Notes: a model not told the origin generated them from the sequence alone. Shown: positions 1 through 8,999, counted from the stretch's first letter. The stretch: DNA of 64,000 nucleotides from Chitinophaga sp. CF118 (GCF_900112615.1 NZ_FOMK01000004.1:806001-870000), one strand, 5' to 3'. A program made the numbers and translations.

Positions 1-1
1 C

Positions 2-676
2 CTGCAAACCAATAACGACCCAAGGCTGAGCTATATAGCGCAGATACCTGCCACAGGCAGTACACTGCCACTGGATCAGCTGGGAATGCCAAACGGTTAT
101 GATGCCAATGGTGAAAACAGTCCTACAGATATCAGCAAAGAACCAGGATACCCCGGCGATCTTAAACGGTATTCTGTTATCAATAAACAGAACCTGCTGA
201 AACTGAATGGTCCTACTTTCCTGGTCACCTATGCACAGGTAGAACTGTTACTCGCAGAAGCTGCCAAAAGAGGATGGAATGTAGGTGATGCCGCTACACA
301 CTATGGAAATGGTGTGACTGCCGCCATGCAACAATTATCACAGTACGATGCCAGCGCTACTATCAGCGGCGCAGATATACAACTTTATCTTACAGCACAT
401 CCATATGTTGATGCTGACGGTTACAACTTAATTAATACCCAATATTGGGCTGCTTGTATTCTCGACTGGTATGAAGTATGGGCAAACTGGCGCAGAAGTG
501 GCTATCCGCAGCTGGTACCTGTTAATTATTCAGGGAATGCCACCGGCGGACAAATTCCCCGCAGAATGCTGTATCCTTCTTCAGAAGCAGCATCCAACAG
601 CACCCATTACCAGGAAGCTATTACAAGACAAGGAACTAATGCTTTCATGACACCAGTATGGTGGGATAAGCAGTAA
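2..676 (+). CDS. SusD/RagB-like nutrient-binding outer-membrane lipoprotein, C-terminal part
   Basis: The frame is open from base 2, so this is the C-terminal part of a longer gene; the signal peptide and lipobox lie outside the window. Text such as DPRLSYIAQIPATGS, FLVTYAQVELLLAEAA and the closing PVWWDKQ is typical of the SusD_2 type of SusD/RagB lipoproteins. In that family the protein caps a TonB-dependent SusC channel at the cell surface and binds oligosaccharides or peptides. The usual susC partner would lie upstream, outside the window. A good terminator follows 45 bases after the stop, so this gene ends its operon. Substrate unknown. Confidence 0.85.
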   Translation: MQTNNDPRLSYIAQIPATGSTLPLDQLGMPNGYDANGENSPTDISKEPGYPGDLKRYSVINKQNLLKLNGPTFLVTYAQVELLLAEAAKRGWNVGDAATHYGNGVTAAMQQLSQYDASATISGADIQLYLTAHPYVDADGYNLINTQYWAACILDWYEVWANWRRSGYPQLVPVNYSGNATGGQIPRRMLYPSSEAASNSTHYQEAITRQGTNAFMTPVWWDKQ

Positions 677-720
677 AATTTATATAGCCATCAATACCGC
701 TATAAAAAGCAGCAAATGAC

Positions 721-750
721 AAGCCGGACCTTTCCAGGTCCGGCTTTTTT
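721..750 (+). terminator. Rho-independent terminator after the SusD-like gene
   Basis: An 11-bp GC-rich stem (AAGCCGGACCT with AGGTCCGGCTT) and a TTCC loop are followed by a run of T. It ends the SusD-like transcript and isolates the SPFH gene. Confidence 0.85.
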
Positions 751-768
751 TTATTTCATAAATTTGAT

Positions 769-776
769 TACTTTTG
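769..776 (+). promoter_or_regulatory. Possible -7 element (TACTTTTG) for the SPFH gene
   Basis: TACTTTTG fits the Bacteroidota -7 pattern TAnnTTTG and sits 31 bases before the ATG at 808, after the terminator of the previous gene. No good -33 TTG is seen at the expected distance, so this is a motif match only. Confidence 0.4.
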
Positions 777-807
777 ATATCGAAATGATATCAAAACAAA
801 CCTTTTT

Positions 808-1680
808 ATGGAAAAGATCATCAAACCCTTCTCAGGCTTCCTGGCTTTTATTTTAGCCGTAATTGCCCTTCCTTTATCTGTTTTCATGTTTGCATTAATG
901 GCACAAACAGGCTCCCTCTTCTTTCTATGGGTTGCTATACTGTGCTTTATTTCCTTTGTGCTTCTTACCAAAGGATTAATGATTGTAAACCCCAACCACT
1001 CCCGGGTACTCACCTTCTTTGGTAAATACACCGGCACAGTGAAAGAAAATGGCCTGTTATGGATAAATCCCCTGTACAAGTCGGCCAACCTTTCATTAAG
1101 GTCACAAAACCTCAATGGACAGCAGCTAAAAGTGAATGATAAACTGGGTAACCCCATCGAAATTGCCGCTGTAATCGTTTGGCGGGTTAGTGATACCTAC
1201 AAGGCCTCATTTGAGGTAGTAAACTTTCAGCAATACGTGAACATCCAGAGCGAAGCTGCTGTTCGTCACCTGGCAGTAAGCTACCCTTATGACCACATGG
1301 ATGATGATTCAGTAGAAGGTATCACCCTGCGCGGCGGCGGGGATAAAGTAAATGAAATGCTGGAACAGGAATTGAATGAGCGCCTCGCTCCTGCCGGTAT
1401 CATAGTACTGGAGGCTCGTATCAGTCACCTGGCATACGCTCCTGAAATTGCAGGTGCAATGTTACAGCGCCAGCAGGCTACAGCTATTGTATCTGCACGT
1501 GCTAAAATTGTGGAAGGTGCCGTAGGAATGGTAGAAATGGCACTGGAAAAATTATCTGAAAAGAATATCATTATACTGGACGAAGAGCGTAAAGCTGCAA
1601 TGGTATCCAATTTGCTGGTAGTACTTTGCGGTGATTCCAAAGTAACACCTGTGGTAAATACCGGGACCCTGCATCAGTAA
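808..1680 (+). CDS. SPFH/band-7 domain membrane protein
   Basis: This 290-residue protein begins with two hydrophobic segments (about residues 12-32 and 37-60). An SPFH/band-7 domain follows (about 65-230), containing MIVNPNHSRVLTFFGKYTGT and the E-rich, A-rich helix after RISHLAYAPEIAGAM. Family members such as stomatin, flotillin and HflK/C oligomerise on the inner side of the membrane and organise microdomains or proteases. The length matches the short bacterial SPFH family. The Arc-like gene starts 24 bases downstream and is probably co-transcribed; an SPFH protein next to a small Arc-like protein is an arrangement I recall from many bacteria. No function beyond scaffold is claimed. Confidence 0.88.
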   Translation: MEKIIKPFSGFLAFILAVIALPLSVFMFALMAQTGSLFFLWVAILCFISFVLLTKGLMIVNPNHSRVLTFFGKYTGTVKENGLLWINPLYKSANLSLRSQNLNGQQLKVNDKLGNPIEIAAVIVWRVSDTYKASFEVVNFQQYVNIQSEAAVRHLAVSYPYDHMDDDSVEGITLRGGGDKVNEMLEQELNERLAPAGIIVLEARISHLAYAPEIAGAMLQRQQATAIVSARAKIVEGAVGMVEMALEKLSEKNIIILDEERKAAMVSNLLVVLCGDSKVTPVVNTGTLHQ

Positions 1681-1704
1681 TACATACCCATTAGAACATG
1701 GTAT

Positions 1705-1887
1705 ATGGCAGATAAGAAAACATTTGTAGTAAGGATAGATGCCCAGACATATGATGCCATTGAAAAATGGGCAGAAGATGAATTCAGGAGCGTGAACGGC
1801 CAGATGGAATGGCTGATTAACCGTGCATTAAAAGAGGCTGGAAGAATGGGTAAAAAAGAGAAACCTGATAAGCCGGAAAAGAAATAA
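1705..1887 (+). CDS. Small Arc-like (ribbon-helix-helix) protein
   Basis: Sixty residues: KTFVVRIDAQTYDAIEKWA then a second helix EFRSVNGQMEWLINRALKEA, the beta-strand/helix/helix layout of Arc/MetJ repressors. The tail is lysine-rich and probably disordered. It lies 24 bases after the SPFH gene and shares its terminator. The conserved FRSVNGQMEWLI stretch is what SPFH-partner Arc-like proteins usually show. It may bind DNA or may act as an adaptor for the SPFH protein; the sequence does not decide between these. Confidence 0.8.
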   Translation: MADKKTFVVRIDAQTYDAIEKWAEDEFRSVNGQMEWLINRALKEAGRMGKKEKPDKPEKK

Positions 1888-1893
1888 GATAGT

Positions 1894-1967
1894 ATAGAGA
1901 TAAAGTCATCCTTCGTTCATCCTCCGTTCAAAAACGAAGGATGAACGAAGGATGACTTTATCTCTAT
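1894..1967. repeat. 74-nt hairpin built from 11-nt repeats
   Basis: The arms 1894-1928 and 1933-1967 are complementary over 35 positions with one mismatch and a 4-nt loop. Inside the left arm, an 11-nt unit CATCCTTCGTT (1907-1917) is followed directly by CATCCTCCGTT (1918-1928), and the right arm carries the inverted copies. It lies between the Arc-like stop (1887) and a separate terminator (2051). There is no T tract, so a simple intrinsic terminator is less likely than a repeat element. Confidence 0.85.
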
Positions 1968-2050
1968 TGGGAAAGAGCTGGTTCTATACTTTGATTGGCG
2001 GCCAAAGAATTGCTTAAACAACTGCATATCTCCATCAGGGACCCGAAATA

Positions 2051-2086
2051 AAATAGCCTGTATCAAATTTATGATACAGGCTATTT
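2051..2086. terminator. Bidirectional terminator between convergent genes
   Basis: A perfect 15-bp stem (AAATAGCCTGTATCA, 6-nt loop) has A-rich sequence on one side and T-rich on the other. It can therefore stop both the Arc-like transcript (+) and the M1 peptidase transcript (-). Confidence 0.85.
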
Positions 2087-2108
2087 TTGTTCCTATATAA
2101 AAGGATTC

Positions 2109-4430
2109 TTATTTCTTTGCCTTCTGCATCGGATTACCTCCTACAGATGCACCACGCATTGTTTGTTGCTGACGGAACAACTCAAAGCGCGTTGGCGCTG
2201 CCACGCGTGGCCAGCTGTTATTTCCTTCATCAATATCTGCTGTTTCGCGTTGCGGATCCAGCCTGACCGCTACCACTTCCTTATCTTTTGCAAATACCTT
2301 TGATATTTTGTTCTCATTCTTTCTCCAGATATAAGCAGAGATATGGTCTGTTTCCTTTGTGCCATCTGCATAAGTCCATTCAATGATCAGCGGCATTACC
2401 AGCCCGCCCACATTGGAGAAAGATATTTCGTAGAAATTCTTCTTACTGTCGTATAGACGTTTTTCTTCCGGACTAAGCGCACTATACATATTATCGTAAG
2501 CAGTTTTGTCTTCTGATGTAACTTCAAAACGGTTCCATTTGCTATAGAAATCCTGCAGGCTGGTATCCTGATCTACGGCAAATTTCACACCTTCTGCACG
2601 GTTCCTTGAACGGGAAATATGATCTGCATTATGATCGTATTTAGCCTGCGCTTCTGTATGACTGATCTGCGGATCTTTGGTGTCTAAACGGAACCATCTC
2701 ACACTGTCTATAGAGATATCCACCGGTTCTATACCATAGAACCAACCACGCCAGAACCAATCCAGGTCTACCGCAGAAGCATCTTCCATCGTACGGAAGA
2801 AGTCTGCCGGTGTGGGATGTTTAAAAGCCCAGCGACGCGCGTATTCACGGAAAGCGAAGTCGAACAGGTCCCTGCCCATTACTGTTTCACGCAGAATATT
2901 CAGTGCCGTGGCAGGCTTAGCATAAGCATTAGGGCCAAACTGCACTATGTTTTCTGAATTGGTCATGATAGGTTCCAACTGATCTTTCGGCATCTTCATA
3001 TAATCAGCAATCTTATATGCAGGACCACGATTGGAAGGGAAGTTGTTATCCCATTCCTGTTCTGCGAGGAACTGGCAGAAGGTATTCAGACCTTCATCCA
3101 TCCATGTCCACTGACGCTCATCGGAGTTTACGATCATCGGGAAGAAGTTATGTCCTACTTCGTGAATAATCACTCCTATCATCCCATTTTTGGTAGCTTC
3201 TGAATATGTACCATCCTTTTCAGTACGTCCATAGTTAAAGCAGATCATCGGGTATTCCATCCCATTGGCAGCTTCTACAGAAATCGCTACCGGGTAAGGG
3301 TATGGAATGGTATGCTTGGAATATGACTTTAATGTATGCGCTACTACCTTGGTAGAATATCGATTGTACAGTGGATAAGCTTCAGGACCATAATAAGACA
3401 TGGCCATTACCTTTTTGCCCTCAACATTAGTTGCCATAGCATCCCATACCAGGCGGCGGGAAGCCACCATACCAAAGTCACGTACATTCTGGGCTTCATA
3501 TACCCATGTTTTACGGGCAGTAGCATGACCAGCCAGTGATTTTTTTGCTTCATCCAGTGTTACCACCTCTATAGGCTGTTTAGCCGTCTGTGCCTGCTGC
3601 CAGCGCTGAAATTGCGCAGGGGTCAGTACATCTTTATAGTTCTGGCATTCGCCGGTAGCACCCAATATATGATCGGCAGGTACATTCATGCTCACATGAA
3701 AGTTGCCGAATGTTAAGGCAAACTCACCACGACCGGTAAACTGCTTATTCTGCCAGCCCTGGAAATCGGAATAAACTGCCAGGCGGGGATACCATTGAGT
3801 AATAGTGTACAGGTAGTTCTTATCTTCCGGGAAATATTCGTAACCGCCACGACCGCCTTCTATCATACGATCGGAGATATTATACCACCATTCCACTTTA
3901 AAACGTAGTTTCTGGCCTGGTTGCAGGGCTTGTGGCAGGTCTATCCGCATCATGGTCTGATTGATGGTATAAGGCAGCTCTTTGCCACTTTCATCCGTCA
4001 GTTTAACGATGTTGATACCGAAGTCCTTCCTGGGTCCAAGGATCCCGTTGATACCACGCATAGTCATTTTATCAGACATGGTGCTGGTTTCAAAGCTGTT
4101 GTTATCGCTTTTGGCATCATGCTCATTCTCATCCAGCTGTAACCACAGGTATGTAAGAGGATCGGGAGAATTATTGAAGTAAGTGATGGTTTCTGCCCCT
4201 GTCAGCTTCTGTTTTTCATCATCCAGGGTAGCAGTGATGTCGTAATCCGCCCGTTGCTGCCAGTATTTAGGACCCGGTGCACCGGATGCTGAACGGTACA
4301 TGTTGGGATCCTGCAGCATGGTACCCAGTTGTTCAAAACGGTTACCATGATTAGATCCGGAATTTTGCGCATGAGCCATTGCGGTAATACAACAAAGGCC
4401 AAGCGCTAGTTTCAAGCTTCTTTTTCTCAT
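2109..4430 (-). CDS. Exported M1-family zinc metallopeptidase
   Basis: 773 residues from the ATG at 4430; a TTG two codons earlier is less likely. A signal peptide ends near AMAHAQ. The catalytic domain shows NGMEYPMI (the exopeptidase GxMEN-like motif), HEVGH (His423 and His427) and the third zinc ligand Glu446 in WTWMDEGLNTF. M1 enzymes are aminopeptidases; this one would act in the periplasm or at the cell surface. The C-terminal part beyond the helical domain is Bacteroidota-type and less informative. The neighbouring HupE-like and DUF6702-like genes form a grouping I recall from other Bacteroidota, which suggests a shared but unknown role. Confidence 0.92.
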   Translation of the reverse strand: MRKRSLKLALGLCCITAMAHAQNSGSNHGNRFEQLGTMLQDPNMYRSASGAPGPKYWQQRADYDITATLDDEKQKLTGAETITYFNNSPDPLTYLWLQLDENEHDAKSDNNSFETSTMSDKMTMRGINGILGPRKDFGINIVKLTDESGKELPYTINQTMMRIDLPQALQPGQKLRFKVEWWYNISDRMIEGGRGGYEYFPEDKNYLYTITQWYPRLAVYSDFQGWQNKQFTGRGEFALTFGNFHVSMNVPADHILGATGECQNYKDVLTPAQFQRWQQAQTAKQPIEVVTLDEAKKSLAGHATARKTWVYEAQNVRDFGMVASRRLVWDAMATNVEGKKVMAMSYYGPEAYPLYNRYSTKVVAHTLKSYSKHTIPYPYPVAISVEAANGMEYPMICFNYGRTEKDGTYSEATKNGMIGVIIHEVGHNFFPMIVNSDERQWTWMDEGLNTFCQFLAEQEWDNNFPSNRGPAYKIADYMKMPKDQLEPIMTNSENIVQFGPNAYAKPATALNILRETVMGRDLFDFAFREYARRWAFKHPTPADFFRTMEDASAVDLDWFWRGWFYGIEPVDISIDSVRWFRLDTKDPQISHTEAQAKYDHNADHISRSRNRAEGVKFAVDQDTSLQDFYSKWNRFEVTSEDKTAYDNMYSALSPEEKRLYDSKKNFYEISFSNVGGLVMPLIIEWTYADGTKETDHISAYIWRKNENKISKVFAKDKEVVAVRLDPQRETADIDEGNNSWPRVAAPTRFELFRQQQTMRGASVGGNPMQKAKK

Positions 4431-4446
4431 AAACAAATTTGTATTT

Positions 4447-4454
4447 CAAAGGTA
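4447..4454 (-). promoter_or_regulatory. Possible -7 element for the M1 peptidase gene
   Basis: On the minus strand this reads TACCTTTG (TAnnTTTG). It lies only 16 bases before the chosen ATG, which implies a very short leader and favours the ATG at 4430 over the TTG at 4436. No clear -33 TTG was found. Confidence 0.4.
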
Positions 4455-4477
4455 AAAACAGCCATTGGTTGTGATGG

Positions 4478-5068
4478 CTAATTGTCCACTAAGTCTTTTA
4501 ATCTTTCTATTGACAGCATAACAGCGATTCCAAAAATAGCCGCAGAAAGGAATATATTCCATTCTCTGCGTTTTACGCCTGTTACATTTATCATAATGGC
4601 TGAAAGCAAAAGGATTCCTACTACCACCAGTAGCTGTCCGAATTCAAGTCCCAAATTAAAGGCCAGCAAAGGGGCCAGAATATTAGTTTGCGTTCCCAGC
4701 ATACTCTTTAGGTAACTGGAAAAGCCAAGTCCATGTATCAGTCCAAAGAACAATGCGAAAAAATAGTTAAGCTGAATCTTCTCCGGCATTGCCTGTTTCC
4801 TCACCACATTGGAAAAAGCCGTGACAAATATCGTAACCGGAATCAGGAATTCAATGAATTTAGTCGGTATACTGATAACATTTGTTACACTGAGCGCCAG
4901 GGTAACAGAGTGTCCTATAGTGAAAGCTGTGATCAGCACCAATACTTTTCTCCAGTCCTGCAGCATATAAATGGCACAAAGAGCGACGATAAAAAGGATA
5001 TGATCATATCCATCCCAGGCTATGATATGCTGCCACCCCATCTGAAAATACATCACAAAATCCTCCAT
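4478..5068 (-). CDS. HupE/UreJ-like polytopic membrane protein
   Basis: 196 residues with about six hydrophobic segments. Family hallmarks are GWQHIIAWDGYDHILFI near the start, the ITAFTIGHSVTLALS segment, and GLIHGLGFSSYL in the middle; the conserved His and Asp residues could bind metal. HupE/UreJ proteins are linked to nickel or other metal uptake, but this distant Bacteroidota branch has no established substrate. A second ATG (MYFQMGW, 5053) is an alternative start. It is divergent from the DUF6702-like gene and lies upstream of the M1 peptidase with the same orientation. Confidence 0.82.
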   Translation of the reverse strand: MEDFVMYFQMGWQHIIAWDGYDHILFIVALCAIYMLQDWRKVLVLITAFTIGHSVTLALSVTNVISIPTKFIEFLIPVTIFVTAFSNVVRKQAMPEKIQLNYFFALFFGLIHGLGFSSYLKSMLGTQTNILAPLLAFNLGLEFGQLLVVVGILLLSAIMINVTGVKRREWNIFLSAAIFGIAVMLSIERLKDLVDN

Positions 5069-5137
5069 TACCTATATTTGTGCTTATTTTGGTAATTTAT
5101 ACAAAGGCTCTCCAAATAATTAAAATTTTTTAGGCAA

Positions 5138-5626
5138 GTGGGAATATTATTATATAAATGGTTATTTGTCGCATGGACTATCTGGCATCCCTTCTATGTC
5201 AGTGTAACAGAGATCAGGCATAATGCCACCAGCAATGAAGTGCAGGTTAGCTGCCGCATCTTTGCAGATGACCTGGAAAATGTGCTGAAAAAACAAAATA
5301 AACAGCCGGTAGATATTATCCACCCATCGAACAGGACCCAGACAGACAGCCTGATATCTGGCTATATAAACAAGCACCTGGTAATCAGGATAGACGGCAA
5401 AGTTGTGAAACTGAATTACCTCGGCTATAAGATTGAAGAAGAAGCAGCCTGGTGTTTCCTGGAAGCAGAAAACATCAAAACCTTTAAGCAAATCCATGTA
5501 AAGAATGATATCCTGTACACCGAGCATGCCAATCAAATCAATATGATCCATGTGATTTCACAAGATGATGTACGTAAAAGCACGAAACTGGACAATCCTA
5601 AGGCCGATGCAGATATACAATTCTAA
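5138..5626 (+). CDS. DUF6702-like secreted protein
   Basis: 162 residues, apparently starting at GTG 5138; the N-terminus is hydrophobic and followed by HPFYVSVTEIRHN. HPFYVS followed by a beta-rich domain is what I recognise as the DUF6702 family, found beside M1 peptidase and HupE-like genes in Bacteroidota. Function unknown; probably periplasmic. A TATATTTG sequence at 5073-5080 could be its -7 element. Its stop codon overlaps the stop codon of the convergent CoA-ligase-like gene (5623-5626), with no terminator between them. Confidence 0.7.
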   Translation: MGILLYKWLFVAWTIWHPFYVSVTEIRHNATSNEVQVSCRIFADDLENVLKKQNKQPVDIIHPSNRTQTDSLISGYINKHLVIRIDGKVVKLNYLGYKIEEEAAWCFLEAENIKTFKQIHVKNDILYTEHANQINMIHVISQDDVRKSTKLDNPKADADIQF

Positions 5627-6924
5627 GCCATCGGCGTCCTGTTATCCATAAATTTGATAGGCTTACGAACACCCTCTGGCATAAGCATTTTCATGATTTC
5701 ACCTTGTGTACAGTAATGCACCTGGGGTATTACACGCAGCTTAGCCTGAAGGTAGGAACGGATTTTACGGTCTGTATCTTCAGATTCTGATACAGGCCAG
5801 AGATGAAGTAATATTTCATCTGTGCCTATTTCATTGGAGAACACTTCTACCACAAACTCTTTCACTTCTTCCATATCATTGAGCAGATCGAACAACGCAG
5901 GTGGATACAACGTAGTACCCTTGTACTTGATCATCTGCTTACGACGGCCTATTACCGGCGATAAACGCATAGTATGGCGGCCACAGGAACAAGCTTCTTC
6001 ATAGTACCGGCAGATGTCTCCCGTTTTGTATCGCAGCAATGGCATACCCTCTACCCCCAAAGTGGTAATTGTCACTTCCCCATCCTGTCCGGGAGCCACC
6101 GGCTGATTATTATCATCCAGTAATTCAATATATAAAAGTTCCGGGTGATGATGACCTCCTATACCTGCACTGCACTCCGTAAATGCAGTCTGCATTTCTG
6201 TAGAAGCATAAGTAGAATATAGCTTGATATTCCATTGCTCCGTGATCTTTTTCCCAAGCACATTCAGGGAGAAATCTGCATTGCGGATGTTCTCTCCGAT
6301 ACACACCGCTTTCTTTACAGAAGAAGCATTGATATCGATATTATGCTCCTGTGCAAATGCAATCAGCTTCACAATAAAGGATGGTACTGCCACAATAGTA
6401 GTCGGTTCTATCCGGGCAATATTTTCCCATTGCAGGGAAGGAACACCCGGGCCTACACGTAATACACCGGCGCCTAATTTACGAATACCATTGTAGTAAG
6501 CCATACCTGCCATGAACTGACGGTCCAGCGTAAGCATCAGCTGGAAGATATCATTTTCAGTACCATCTGCACAGCAGAAGGAAATGTATTCGTTATATGT
6601 GAGACGGGTTTGATCTTTCTCTGTTAAAGCAATGATTACCGGCTTTCCCAGTGTGCCGGAAGTAGTTGTATATTCCGCTATCTTACTCTTATCAACACAT
6701 AGGAAATCCCAGTTCTTTTCCTGCAAATGCTCTTTGTTCACCGGTGGTATAAGGTGAAGATCATTCAATGATTTTATAGCAGATGCCTGTACACCATGCT
6801 GTGCGAACCACTCCCTGTAAAAAGGCGAAAACTCACGCAGATAACCAAGCAGGTGCATTACTTCTTTCTCCTGGAATTCTCTGATAGTTGCTTTTGACTG
6901 CAACTCTATGTTGGGTATATACAT
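5623..6924 (-). CDS. Phenylacetate-CoA-ligase-like adenylate-forming enzyme of the aryl polyene cluster
   Basis: 433 residues. The adenylation signature TTTSGTLGKP is at residues 86-95, YASTE near the middle, and RYKTGDICRYYEEACSCGRH before the C-terminal lid domain, as in PaaK and coenzyme F390 synthetase relatives. It probably activates the coumaric-acid-type starter made by the ammonia-lyase at the other end of the cluster, and loads it on CoA or directly on a carrier protein. It is the last gene of the minus-strand pigment series, 12 bases after acpS. Substrate is inferred from context. Confidence 0.85.
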   Translation of the reverse strand: MYIPNIELQSKATIREFQEKEVMHLLGYLREFSPFYREWFAQHGVQASAIKSLNDLHLIPPVNKEHLQEKNWDFLCVDKSKIAEYTTTSGTLGKPVIIALTEKDQTRLTYNEYISFCCADGTENDIFQLMLTLDRQFMAGMAYYNGIRKLGAGVLRVGPGVPSLQWENIARIEPTTIVAVPSFIVKLIAFAQEHNIDINASSVKKAVCIGENIRNADFSLNVLGKKITEQWNIKLYSTYASTEMQTAFTECSAGIGGHHHPELLYIELLDDNNQPVAPGQDGEVTITTLGVEGMPLLRYKTGDICRYYEEACSCGRHTMRLSPVIGRRKQMIKYKGTTLYPPALFDLLNDMEEVKEFVVEVFSNEIGTDEILLHLWPVSESEDTDRKIRSYLQAKLRVIPQVHYCTQGEIMKMLMPEGVRKPIKFMDNRTPMA

Positions 6925-6936
6925 TGTCAGCTATTT

Positions 6937-7314
6937 TCAAACCTCTATAATCACTGTTGCGATAGCGGTTGTTTTGATATGTGATAATGAAATCAGGATC
7001 TGTTTGATCTGTAATAATTCATACCGGCTCGCCGCTGCTCCTATTAGTTGCAATACTGGTTTACCGGCTGCATCATTTGTTATTTCAATCTCATTAAAAT
7101 GGACACCTCCATTCCCAAATCCCGTTCCCAATGCTTTCAGTAATGCTTCCTTACCAGCAAAACGGGCAGCATAACTTTCACCAGCATTCACCTGCTTCTC
7201 ACAATATTCAATCTCACGTGGCGTAAATACCAGGTCCCGGAATCCAGAGCCTTTCTGTAGTTTTGCTACTATACGGTCTACCTCAACTATGTCGGTGCCT
7301 ATTCCGTAGATCAT
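6937..7314 (-). CDS. acpS: Holo-[acyl-carrier-protein] synthase (4'-phosphopantetheinyl transferase)
   Basis: 125 residues, the normal AcpS length. GIGTDIVEVDRI contains metal-binding Asp8, and RFAGKEALLKALGTG contains Glu56. The enzyme moves phosphopantetheine from CoA to the conserved serine of carrier proteins, here probably the two ACPs of the cluster. Its ATG overlaps the TGA of the upstream C45 gene (ATGA at 7311-7314), so the two are translationally coupled. I cannot tell whether this is the only AcpS of the genome. Confidence 0.93.
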   Translation of the reverse strand: MIYGIGTDIVEVDRIVAKLQKGSGFRDLVFTPREIEYCEKQVNAGESYAARFAGKEALLKALGTGFGNGGVHFNEIEITNDAAGKPVLQLIGAAASRYELLQIKQILISLSHIKTTAIATVIIEV

Positions 7315-8999
7315 GATGGCTTTTTACATTTTTCTATTTGTTTGCGTACATGCATCTCTTCATTCTTATTAGCAATTACTTTTGTAAGTGCTGTATTGTA
7401 ATAATTCAATGCAACGTCATAATGCTTATGCTTGAATTCATAATCACCTGCCAGAATATAAACATAGAAATATTCAGGATCCAGCGCAATCATTGCCTGT
7501 ACATCCACCTCTTTCCCATCCAGGATATCGGCTCTCATAGCACGGAAAGCGACAAATGAAGCAAAATCTTTCGTTTTCAGAAAAGGGTCTGCAGCAATAG
7601 TTTGAGTAGTATCACGTACTTCATGATCTGTTTTCAAACCATGCATGCTGAATATTGAATCCAGGTTATAAGCTACATATTCGCCCAGTTGCCACGGAGA
7701 AGTAGATACCCATACCATTTTCTTCTTTGGTTCAAACACAACGGAGTGATGCGCAATGAACTGGTTAATCGCCTTTTCATTTCCTACTCCTATATTTTGT
7801 CCGTGCATGCCGAAACGGTCACGAAGAATATCTACTGTTTTCTGTACAGTATTCGGTCCCTTTTCCTTCATTAGTTCTGTTAGTCTTTCAAAGCGGTAAC
7901 CGGAAGCAGTCTCATCACGTTGTATTATATTTTCCTGTGCTTTACTAAACTTCGTACCCTGGAAATGATTCGTACAGGTAATGAAGTTCTTTTTAGGATC
8001 GTATATATCCATTCCTTCGGGCCTTTTCTCAATAAGCGCTGCACGGTTATCTATAGCAGAACCAACGAGGAAAGATTCCGAGACAAACATTTTATGTTTC
8101 TGTGCAATCTTCCAGGCTTCATCGATGGTAGTGGCATATTGCAATATTTCACGCGCTACCAGTGATACCGGAGTAGCAGAGGCCGTTGGAATTGCACTCT
8201 TATCTGCATTGATCGTAACAGTCAACCCTTTATCATTCATACCGGAAGCTGCTCCTGTAAAGCCACCCCAGGTCACTATCATAAAATTATATCCTTTCTC
8301 TGGATGATAAAATGCAACGATCTTATCTTCAGCAAATTTATCTCCTACATAAAAATCAAAGTTACGACCTATGATCAATGTACTATCATCAGATGCATCA
8401 TTCCAGGTACCGAAAGAAGTACAACCTACCAGCGCCATATTCTGCAATGCATGCCCGATATCATGTGCCGCATGATAGTTCAGTATGCGTTCATAATTGG
8501 TACCGATGAAATCATATTTTTCTGATGCAGAGAAAGAGATACCATAAATTTCCTCCTTATTCTCTTCCGCAACATTTTCGGATAAATGACGGTTGAAAAA
8601 GCGTACAAAGTATTTCAGGAACTTGATGTAAGTTTCTGAAGGCACCATCTTTCTCAACTGAGCGGTGAAATGATCTTCCTGCCGCTGTACCAGTTCTTTC
8701 GTCAGTTTACCATTCACTACCCCCCTTTCGAAAGGTTTTCCCTCTACATACAATTCATACAACCCACTGTTACTTTTACGGAACCAGTTATTGCCTAGTG
8801 TATAAGAAGTTGAATCAAGCTGTTGGCGTTCCCATTGTAAAGCACTTTTATCTCCGATCTCTGGCGGATCAATATGAGATACGCTTAATACAAAAATGAT
8901 GAATACCACCAGTATCACTATAATGCTTGCAATAAAATACAGCAGAACACGTCCCAGTTTACGCCATCCACTCCTTTTTTTTCCCATTCTTTGTGACAT
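7311..8999 (-). CDS. Membrane-anchored C45-type autoproteolytic acyltransferase/hydrolase
   Basis: 562 residues from ATG 8999; the in-frame TTG at 9023 would overlap the upstream gene. One transmembrane anchor lies near residues 18-40, so the enzyme faces the periplasm. The Ntn-hydrolase core resembles acyl-CoA:6-aminopenicillanate acyltransferase: GCTSFGTW contains the likely nucleophile Cys193 where self-cleavage would occur, followed by GRNFDFYV and GMNDKGLTVTINA. A TPR-like segment (GDYEFKHKHYDVALNYYNTA) closes the protein. In this cluster it could form or break an ester or amide bond on the pigment; that role is inferred. Confidence 0.82.
   Translation of the reverse strand: MSQRMGKKRSGWRKLGRVLLYFIASIIVILVVFIIFVLSVSHIDPPEIGDKSALQWERQQLDSTSYTLGNNWFRKSNSGLYELYVEGKPFERGVVNGKLTKELVQRQEDHFTAQLRKMVPSETYIKFLKYFVRFFNRHLSENVAEENKEEIYGISFSASEKYDFIGTNYERILNYHAAHDIGHALQNMALVGCTSFGTWNDASDDSTLIIGRNFDFYVGDKFAEDKIVAFYHPEKGYNFMIVTWGGFTGAASGMNDKGLTVTINADKSAIPTASATPVSLVAREILQYATTIDEAWKIAQKHKMFVSESFLVGSAIDNRAALIEKRPEGMDIYDPKKNFITCTNHFQGTKFSKAQENIIQRDETASGYRFERLTELMKEKGPNTVQKTVDILRDRFGMHGQNIGVGNEKAINQFIAHHSVVFEPKKKMVWVSTSPWQLGEYVAYNLDSIFSMHGLKTDHEVRDTTQTIAADPFLKTKDFASFVAFRAMRADILDGKEVDVQAMIALDPEYFYVYILAGDYEFKHKHYDVALNYYNTALTKVIANKNEEMHVRKQIEKCKKPS

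Noticed and set aside
768..1157. Minus-strand open frame of 129 codons opposite the SPFH gene
   Set aside because: It has no recognisable domain and lies fully antisense to a well-supported gene; it is a shadow frame.
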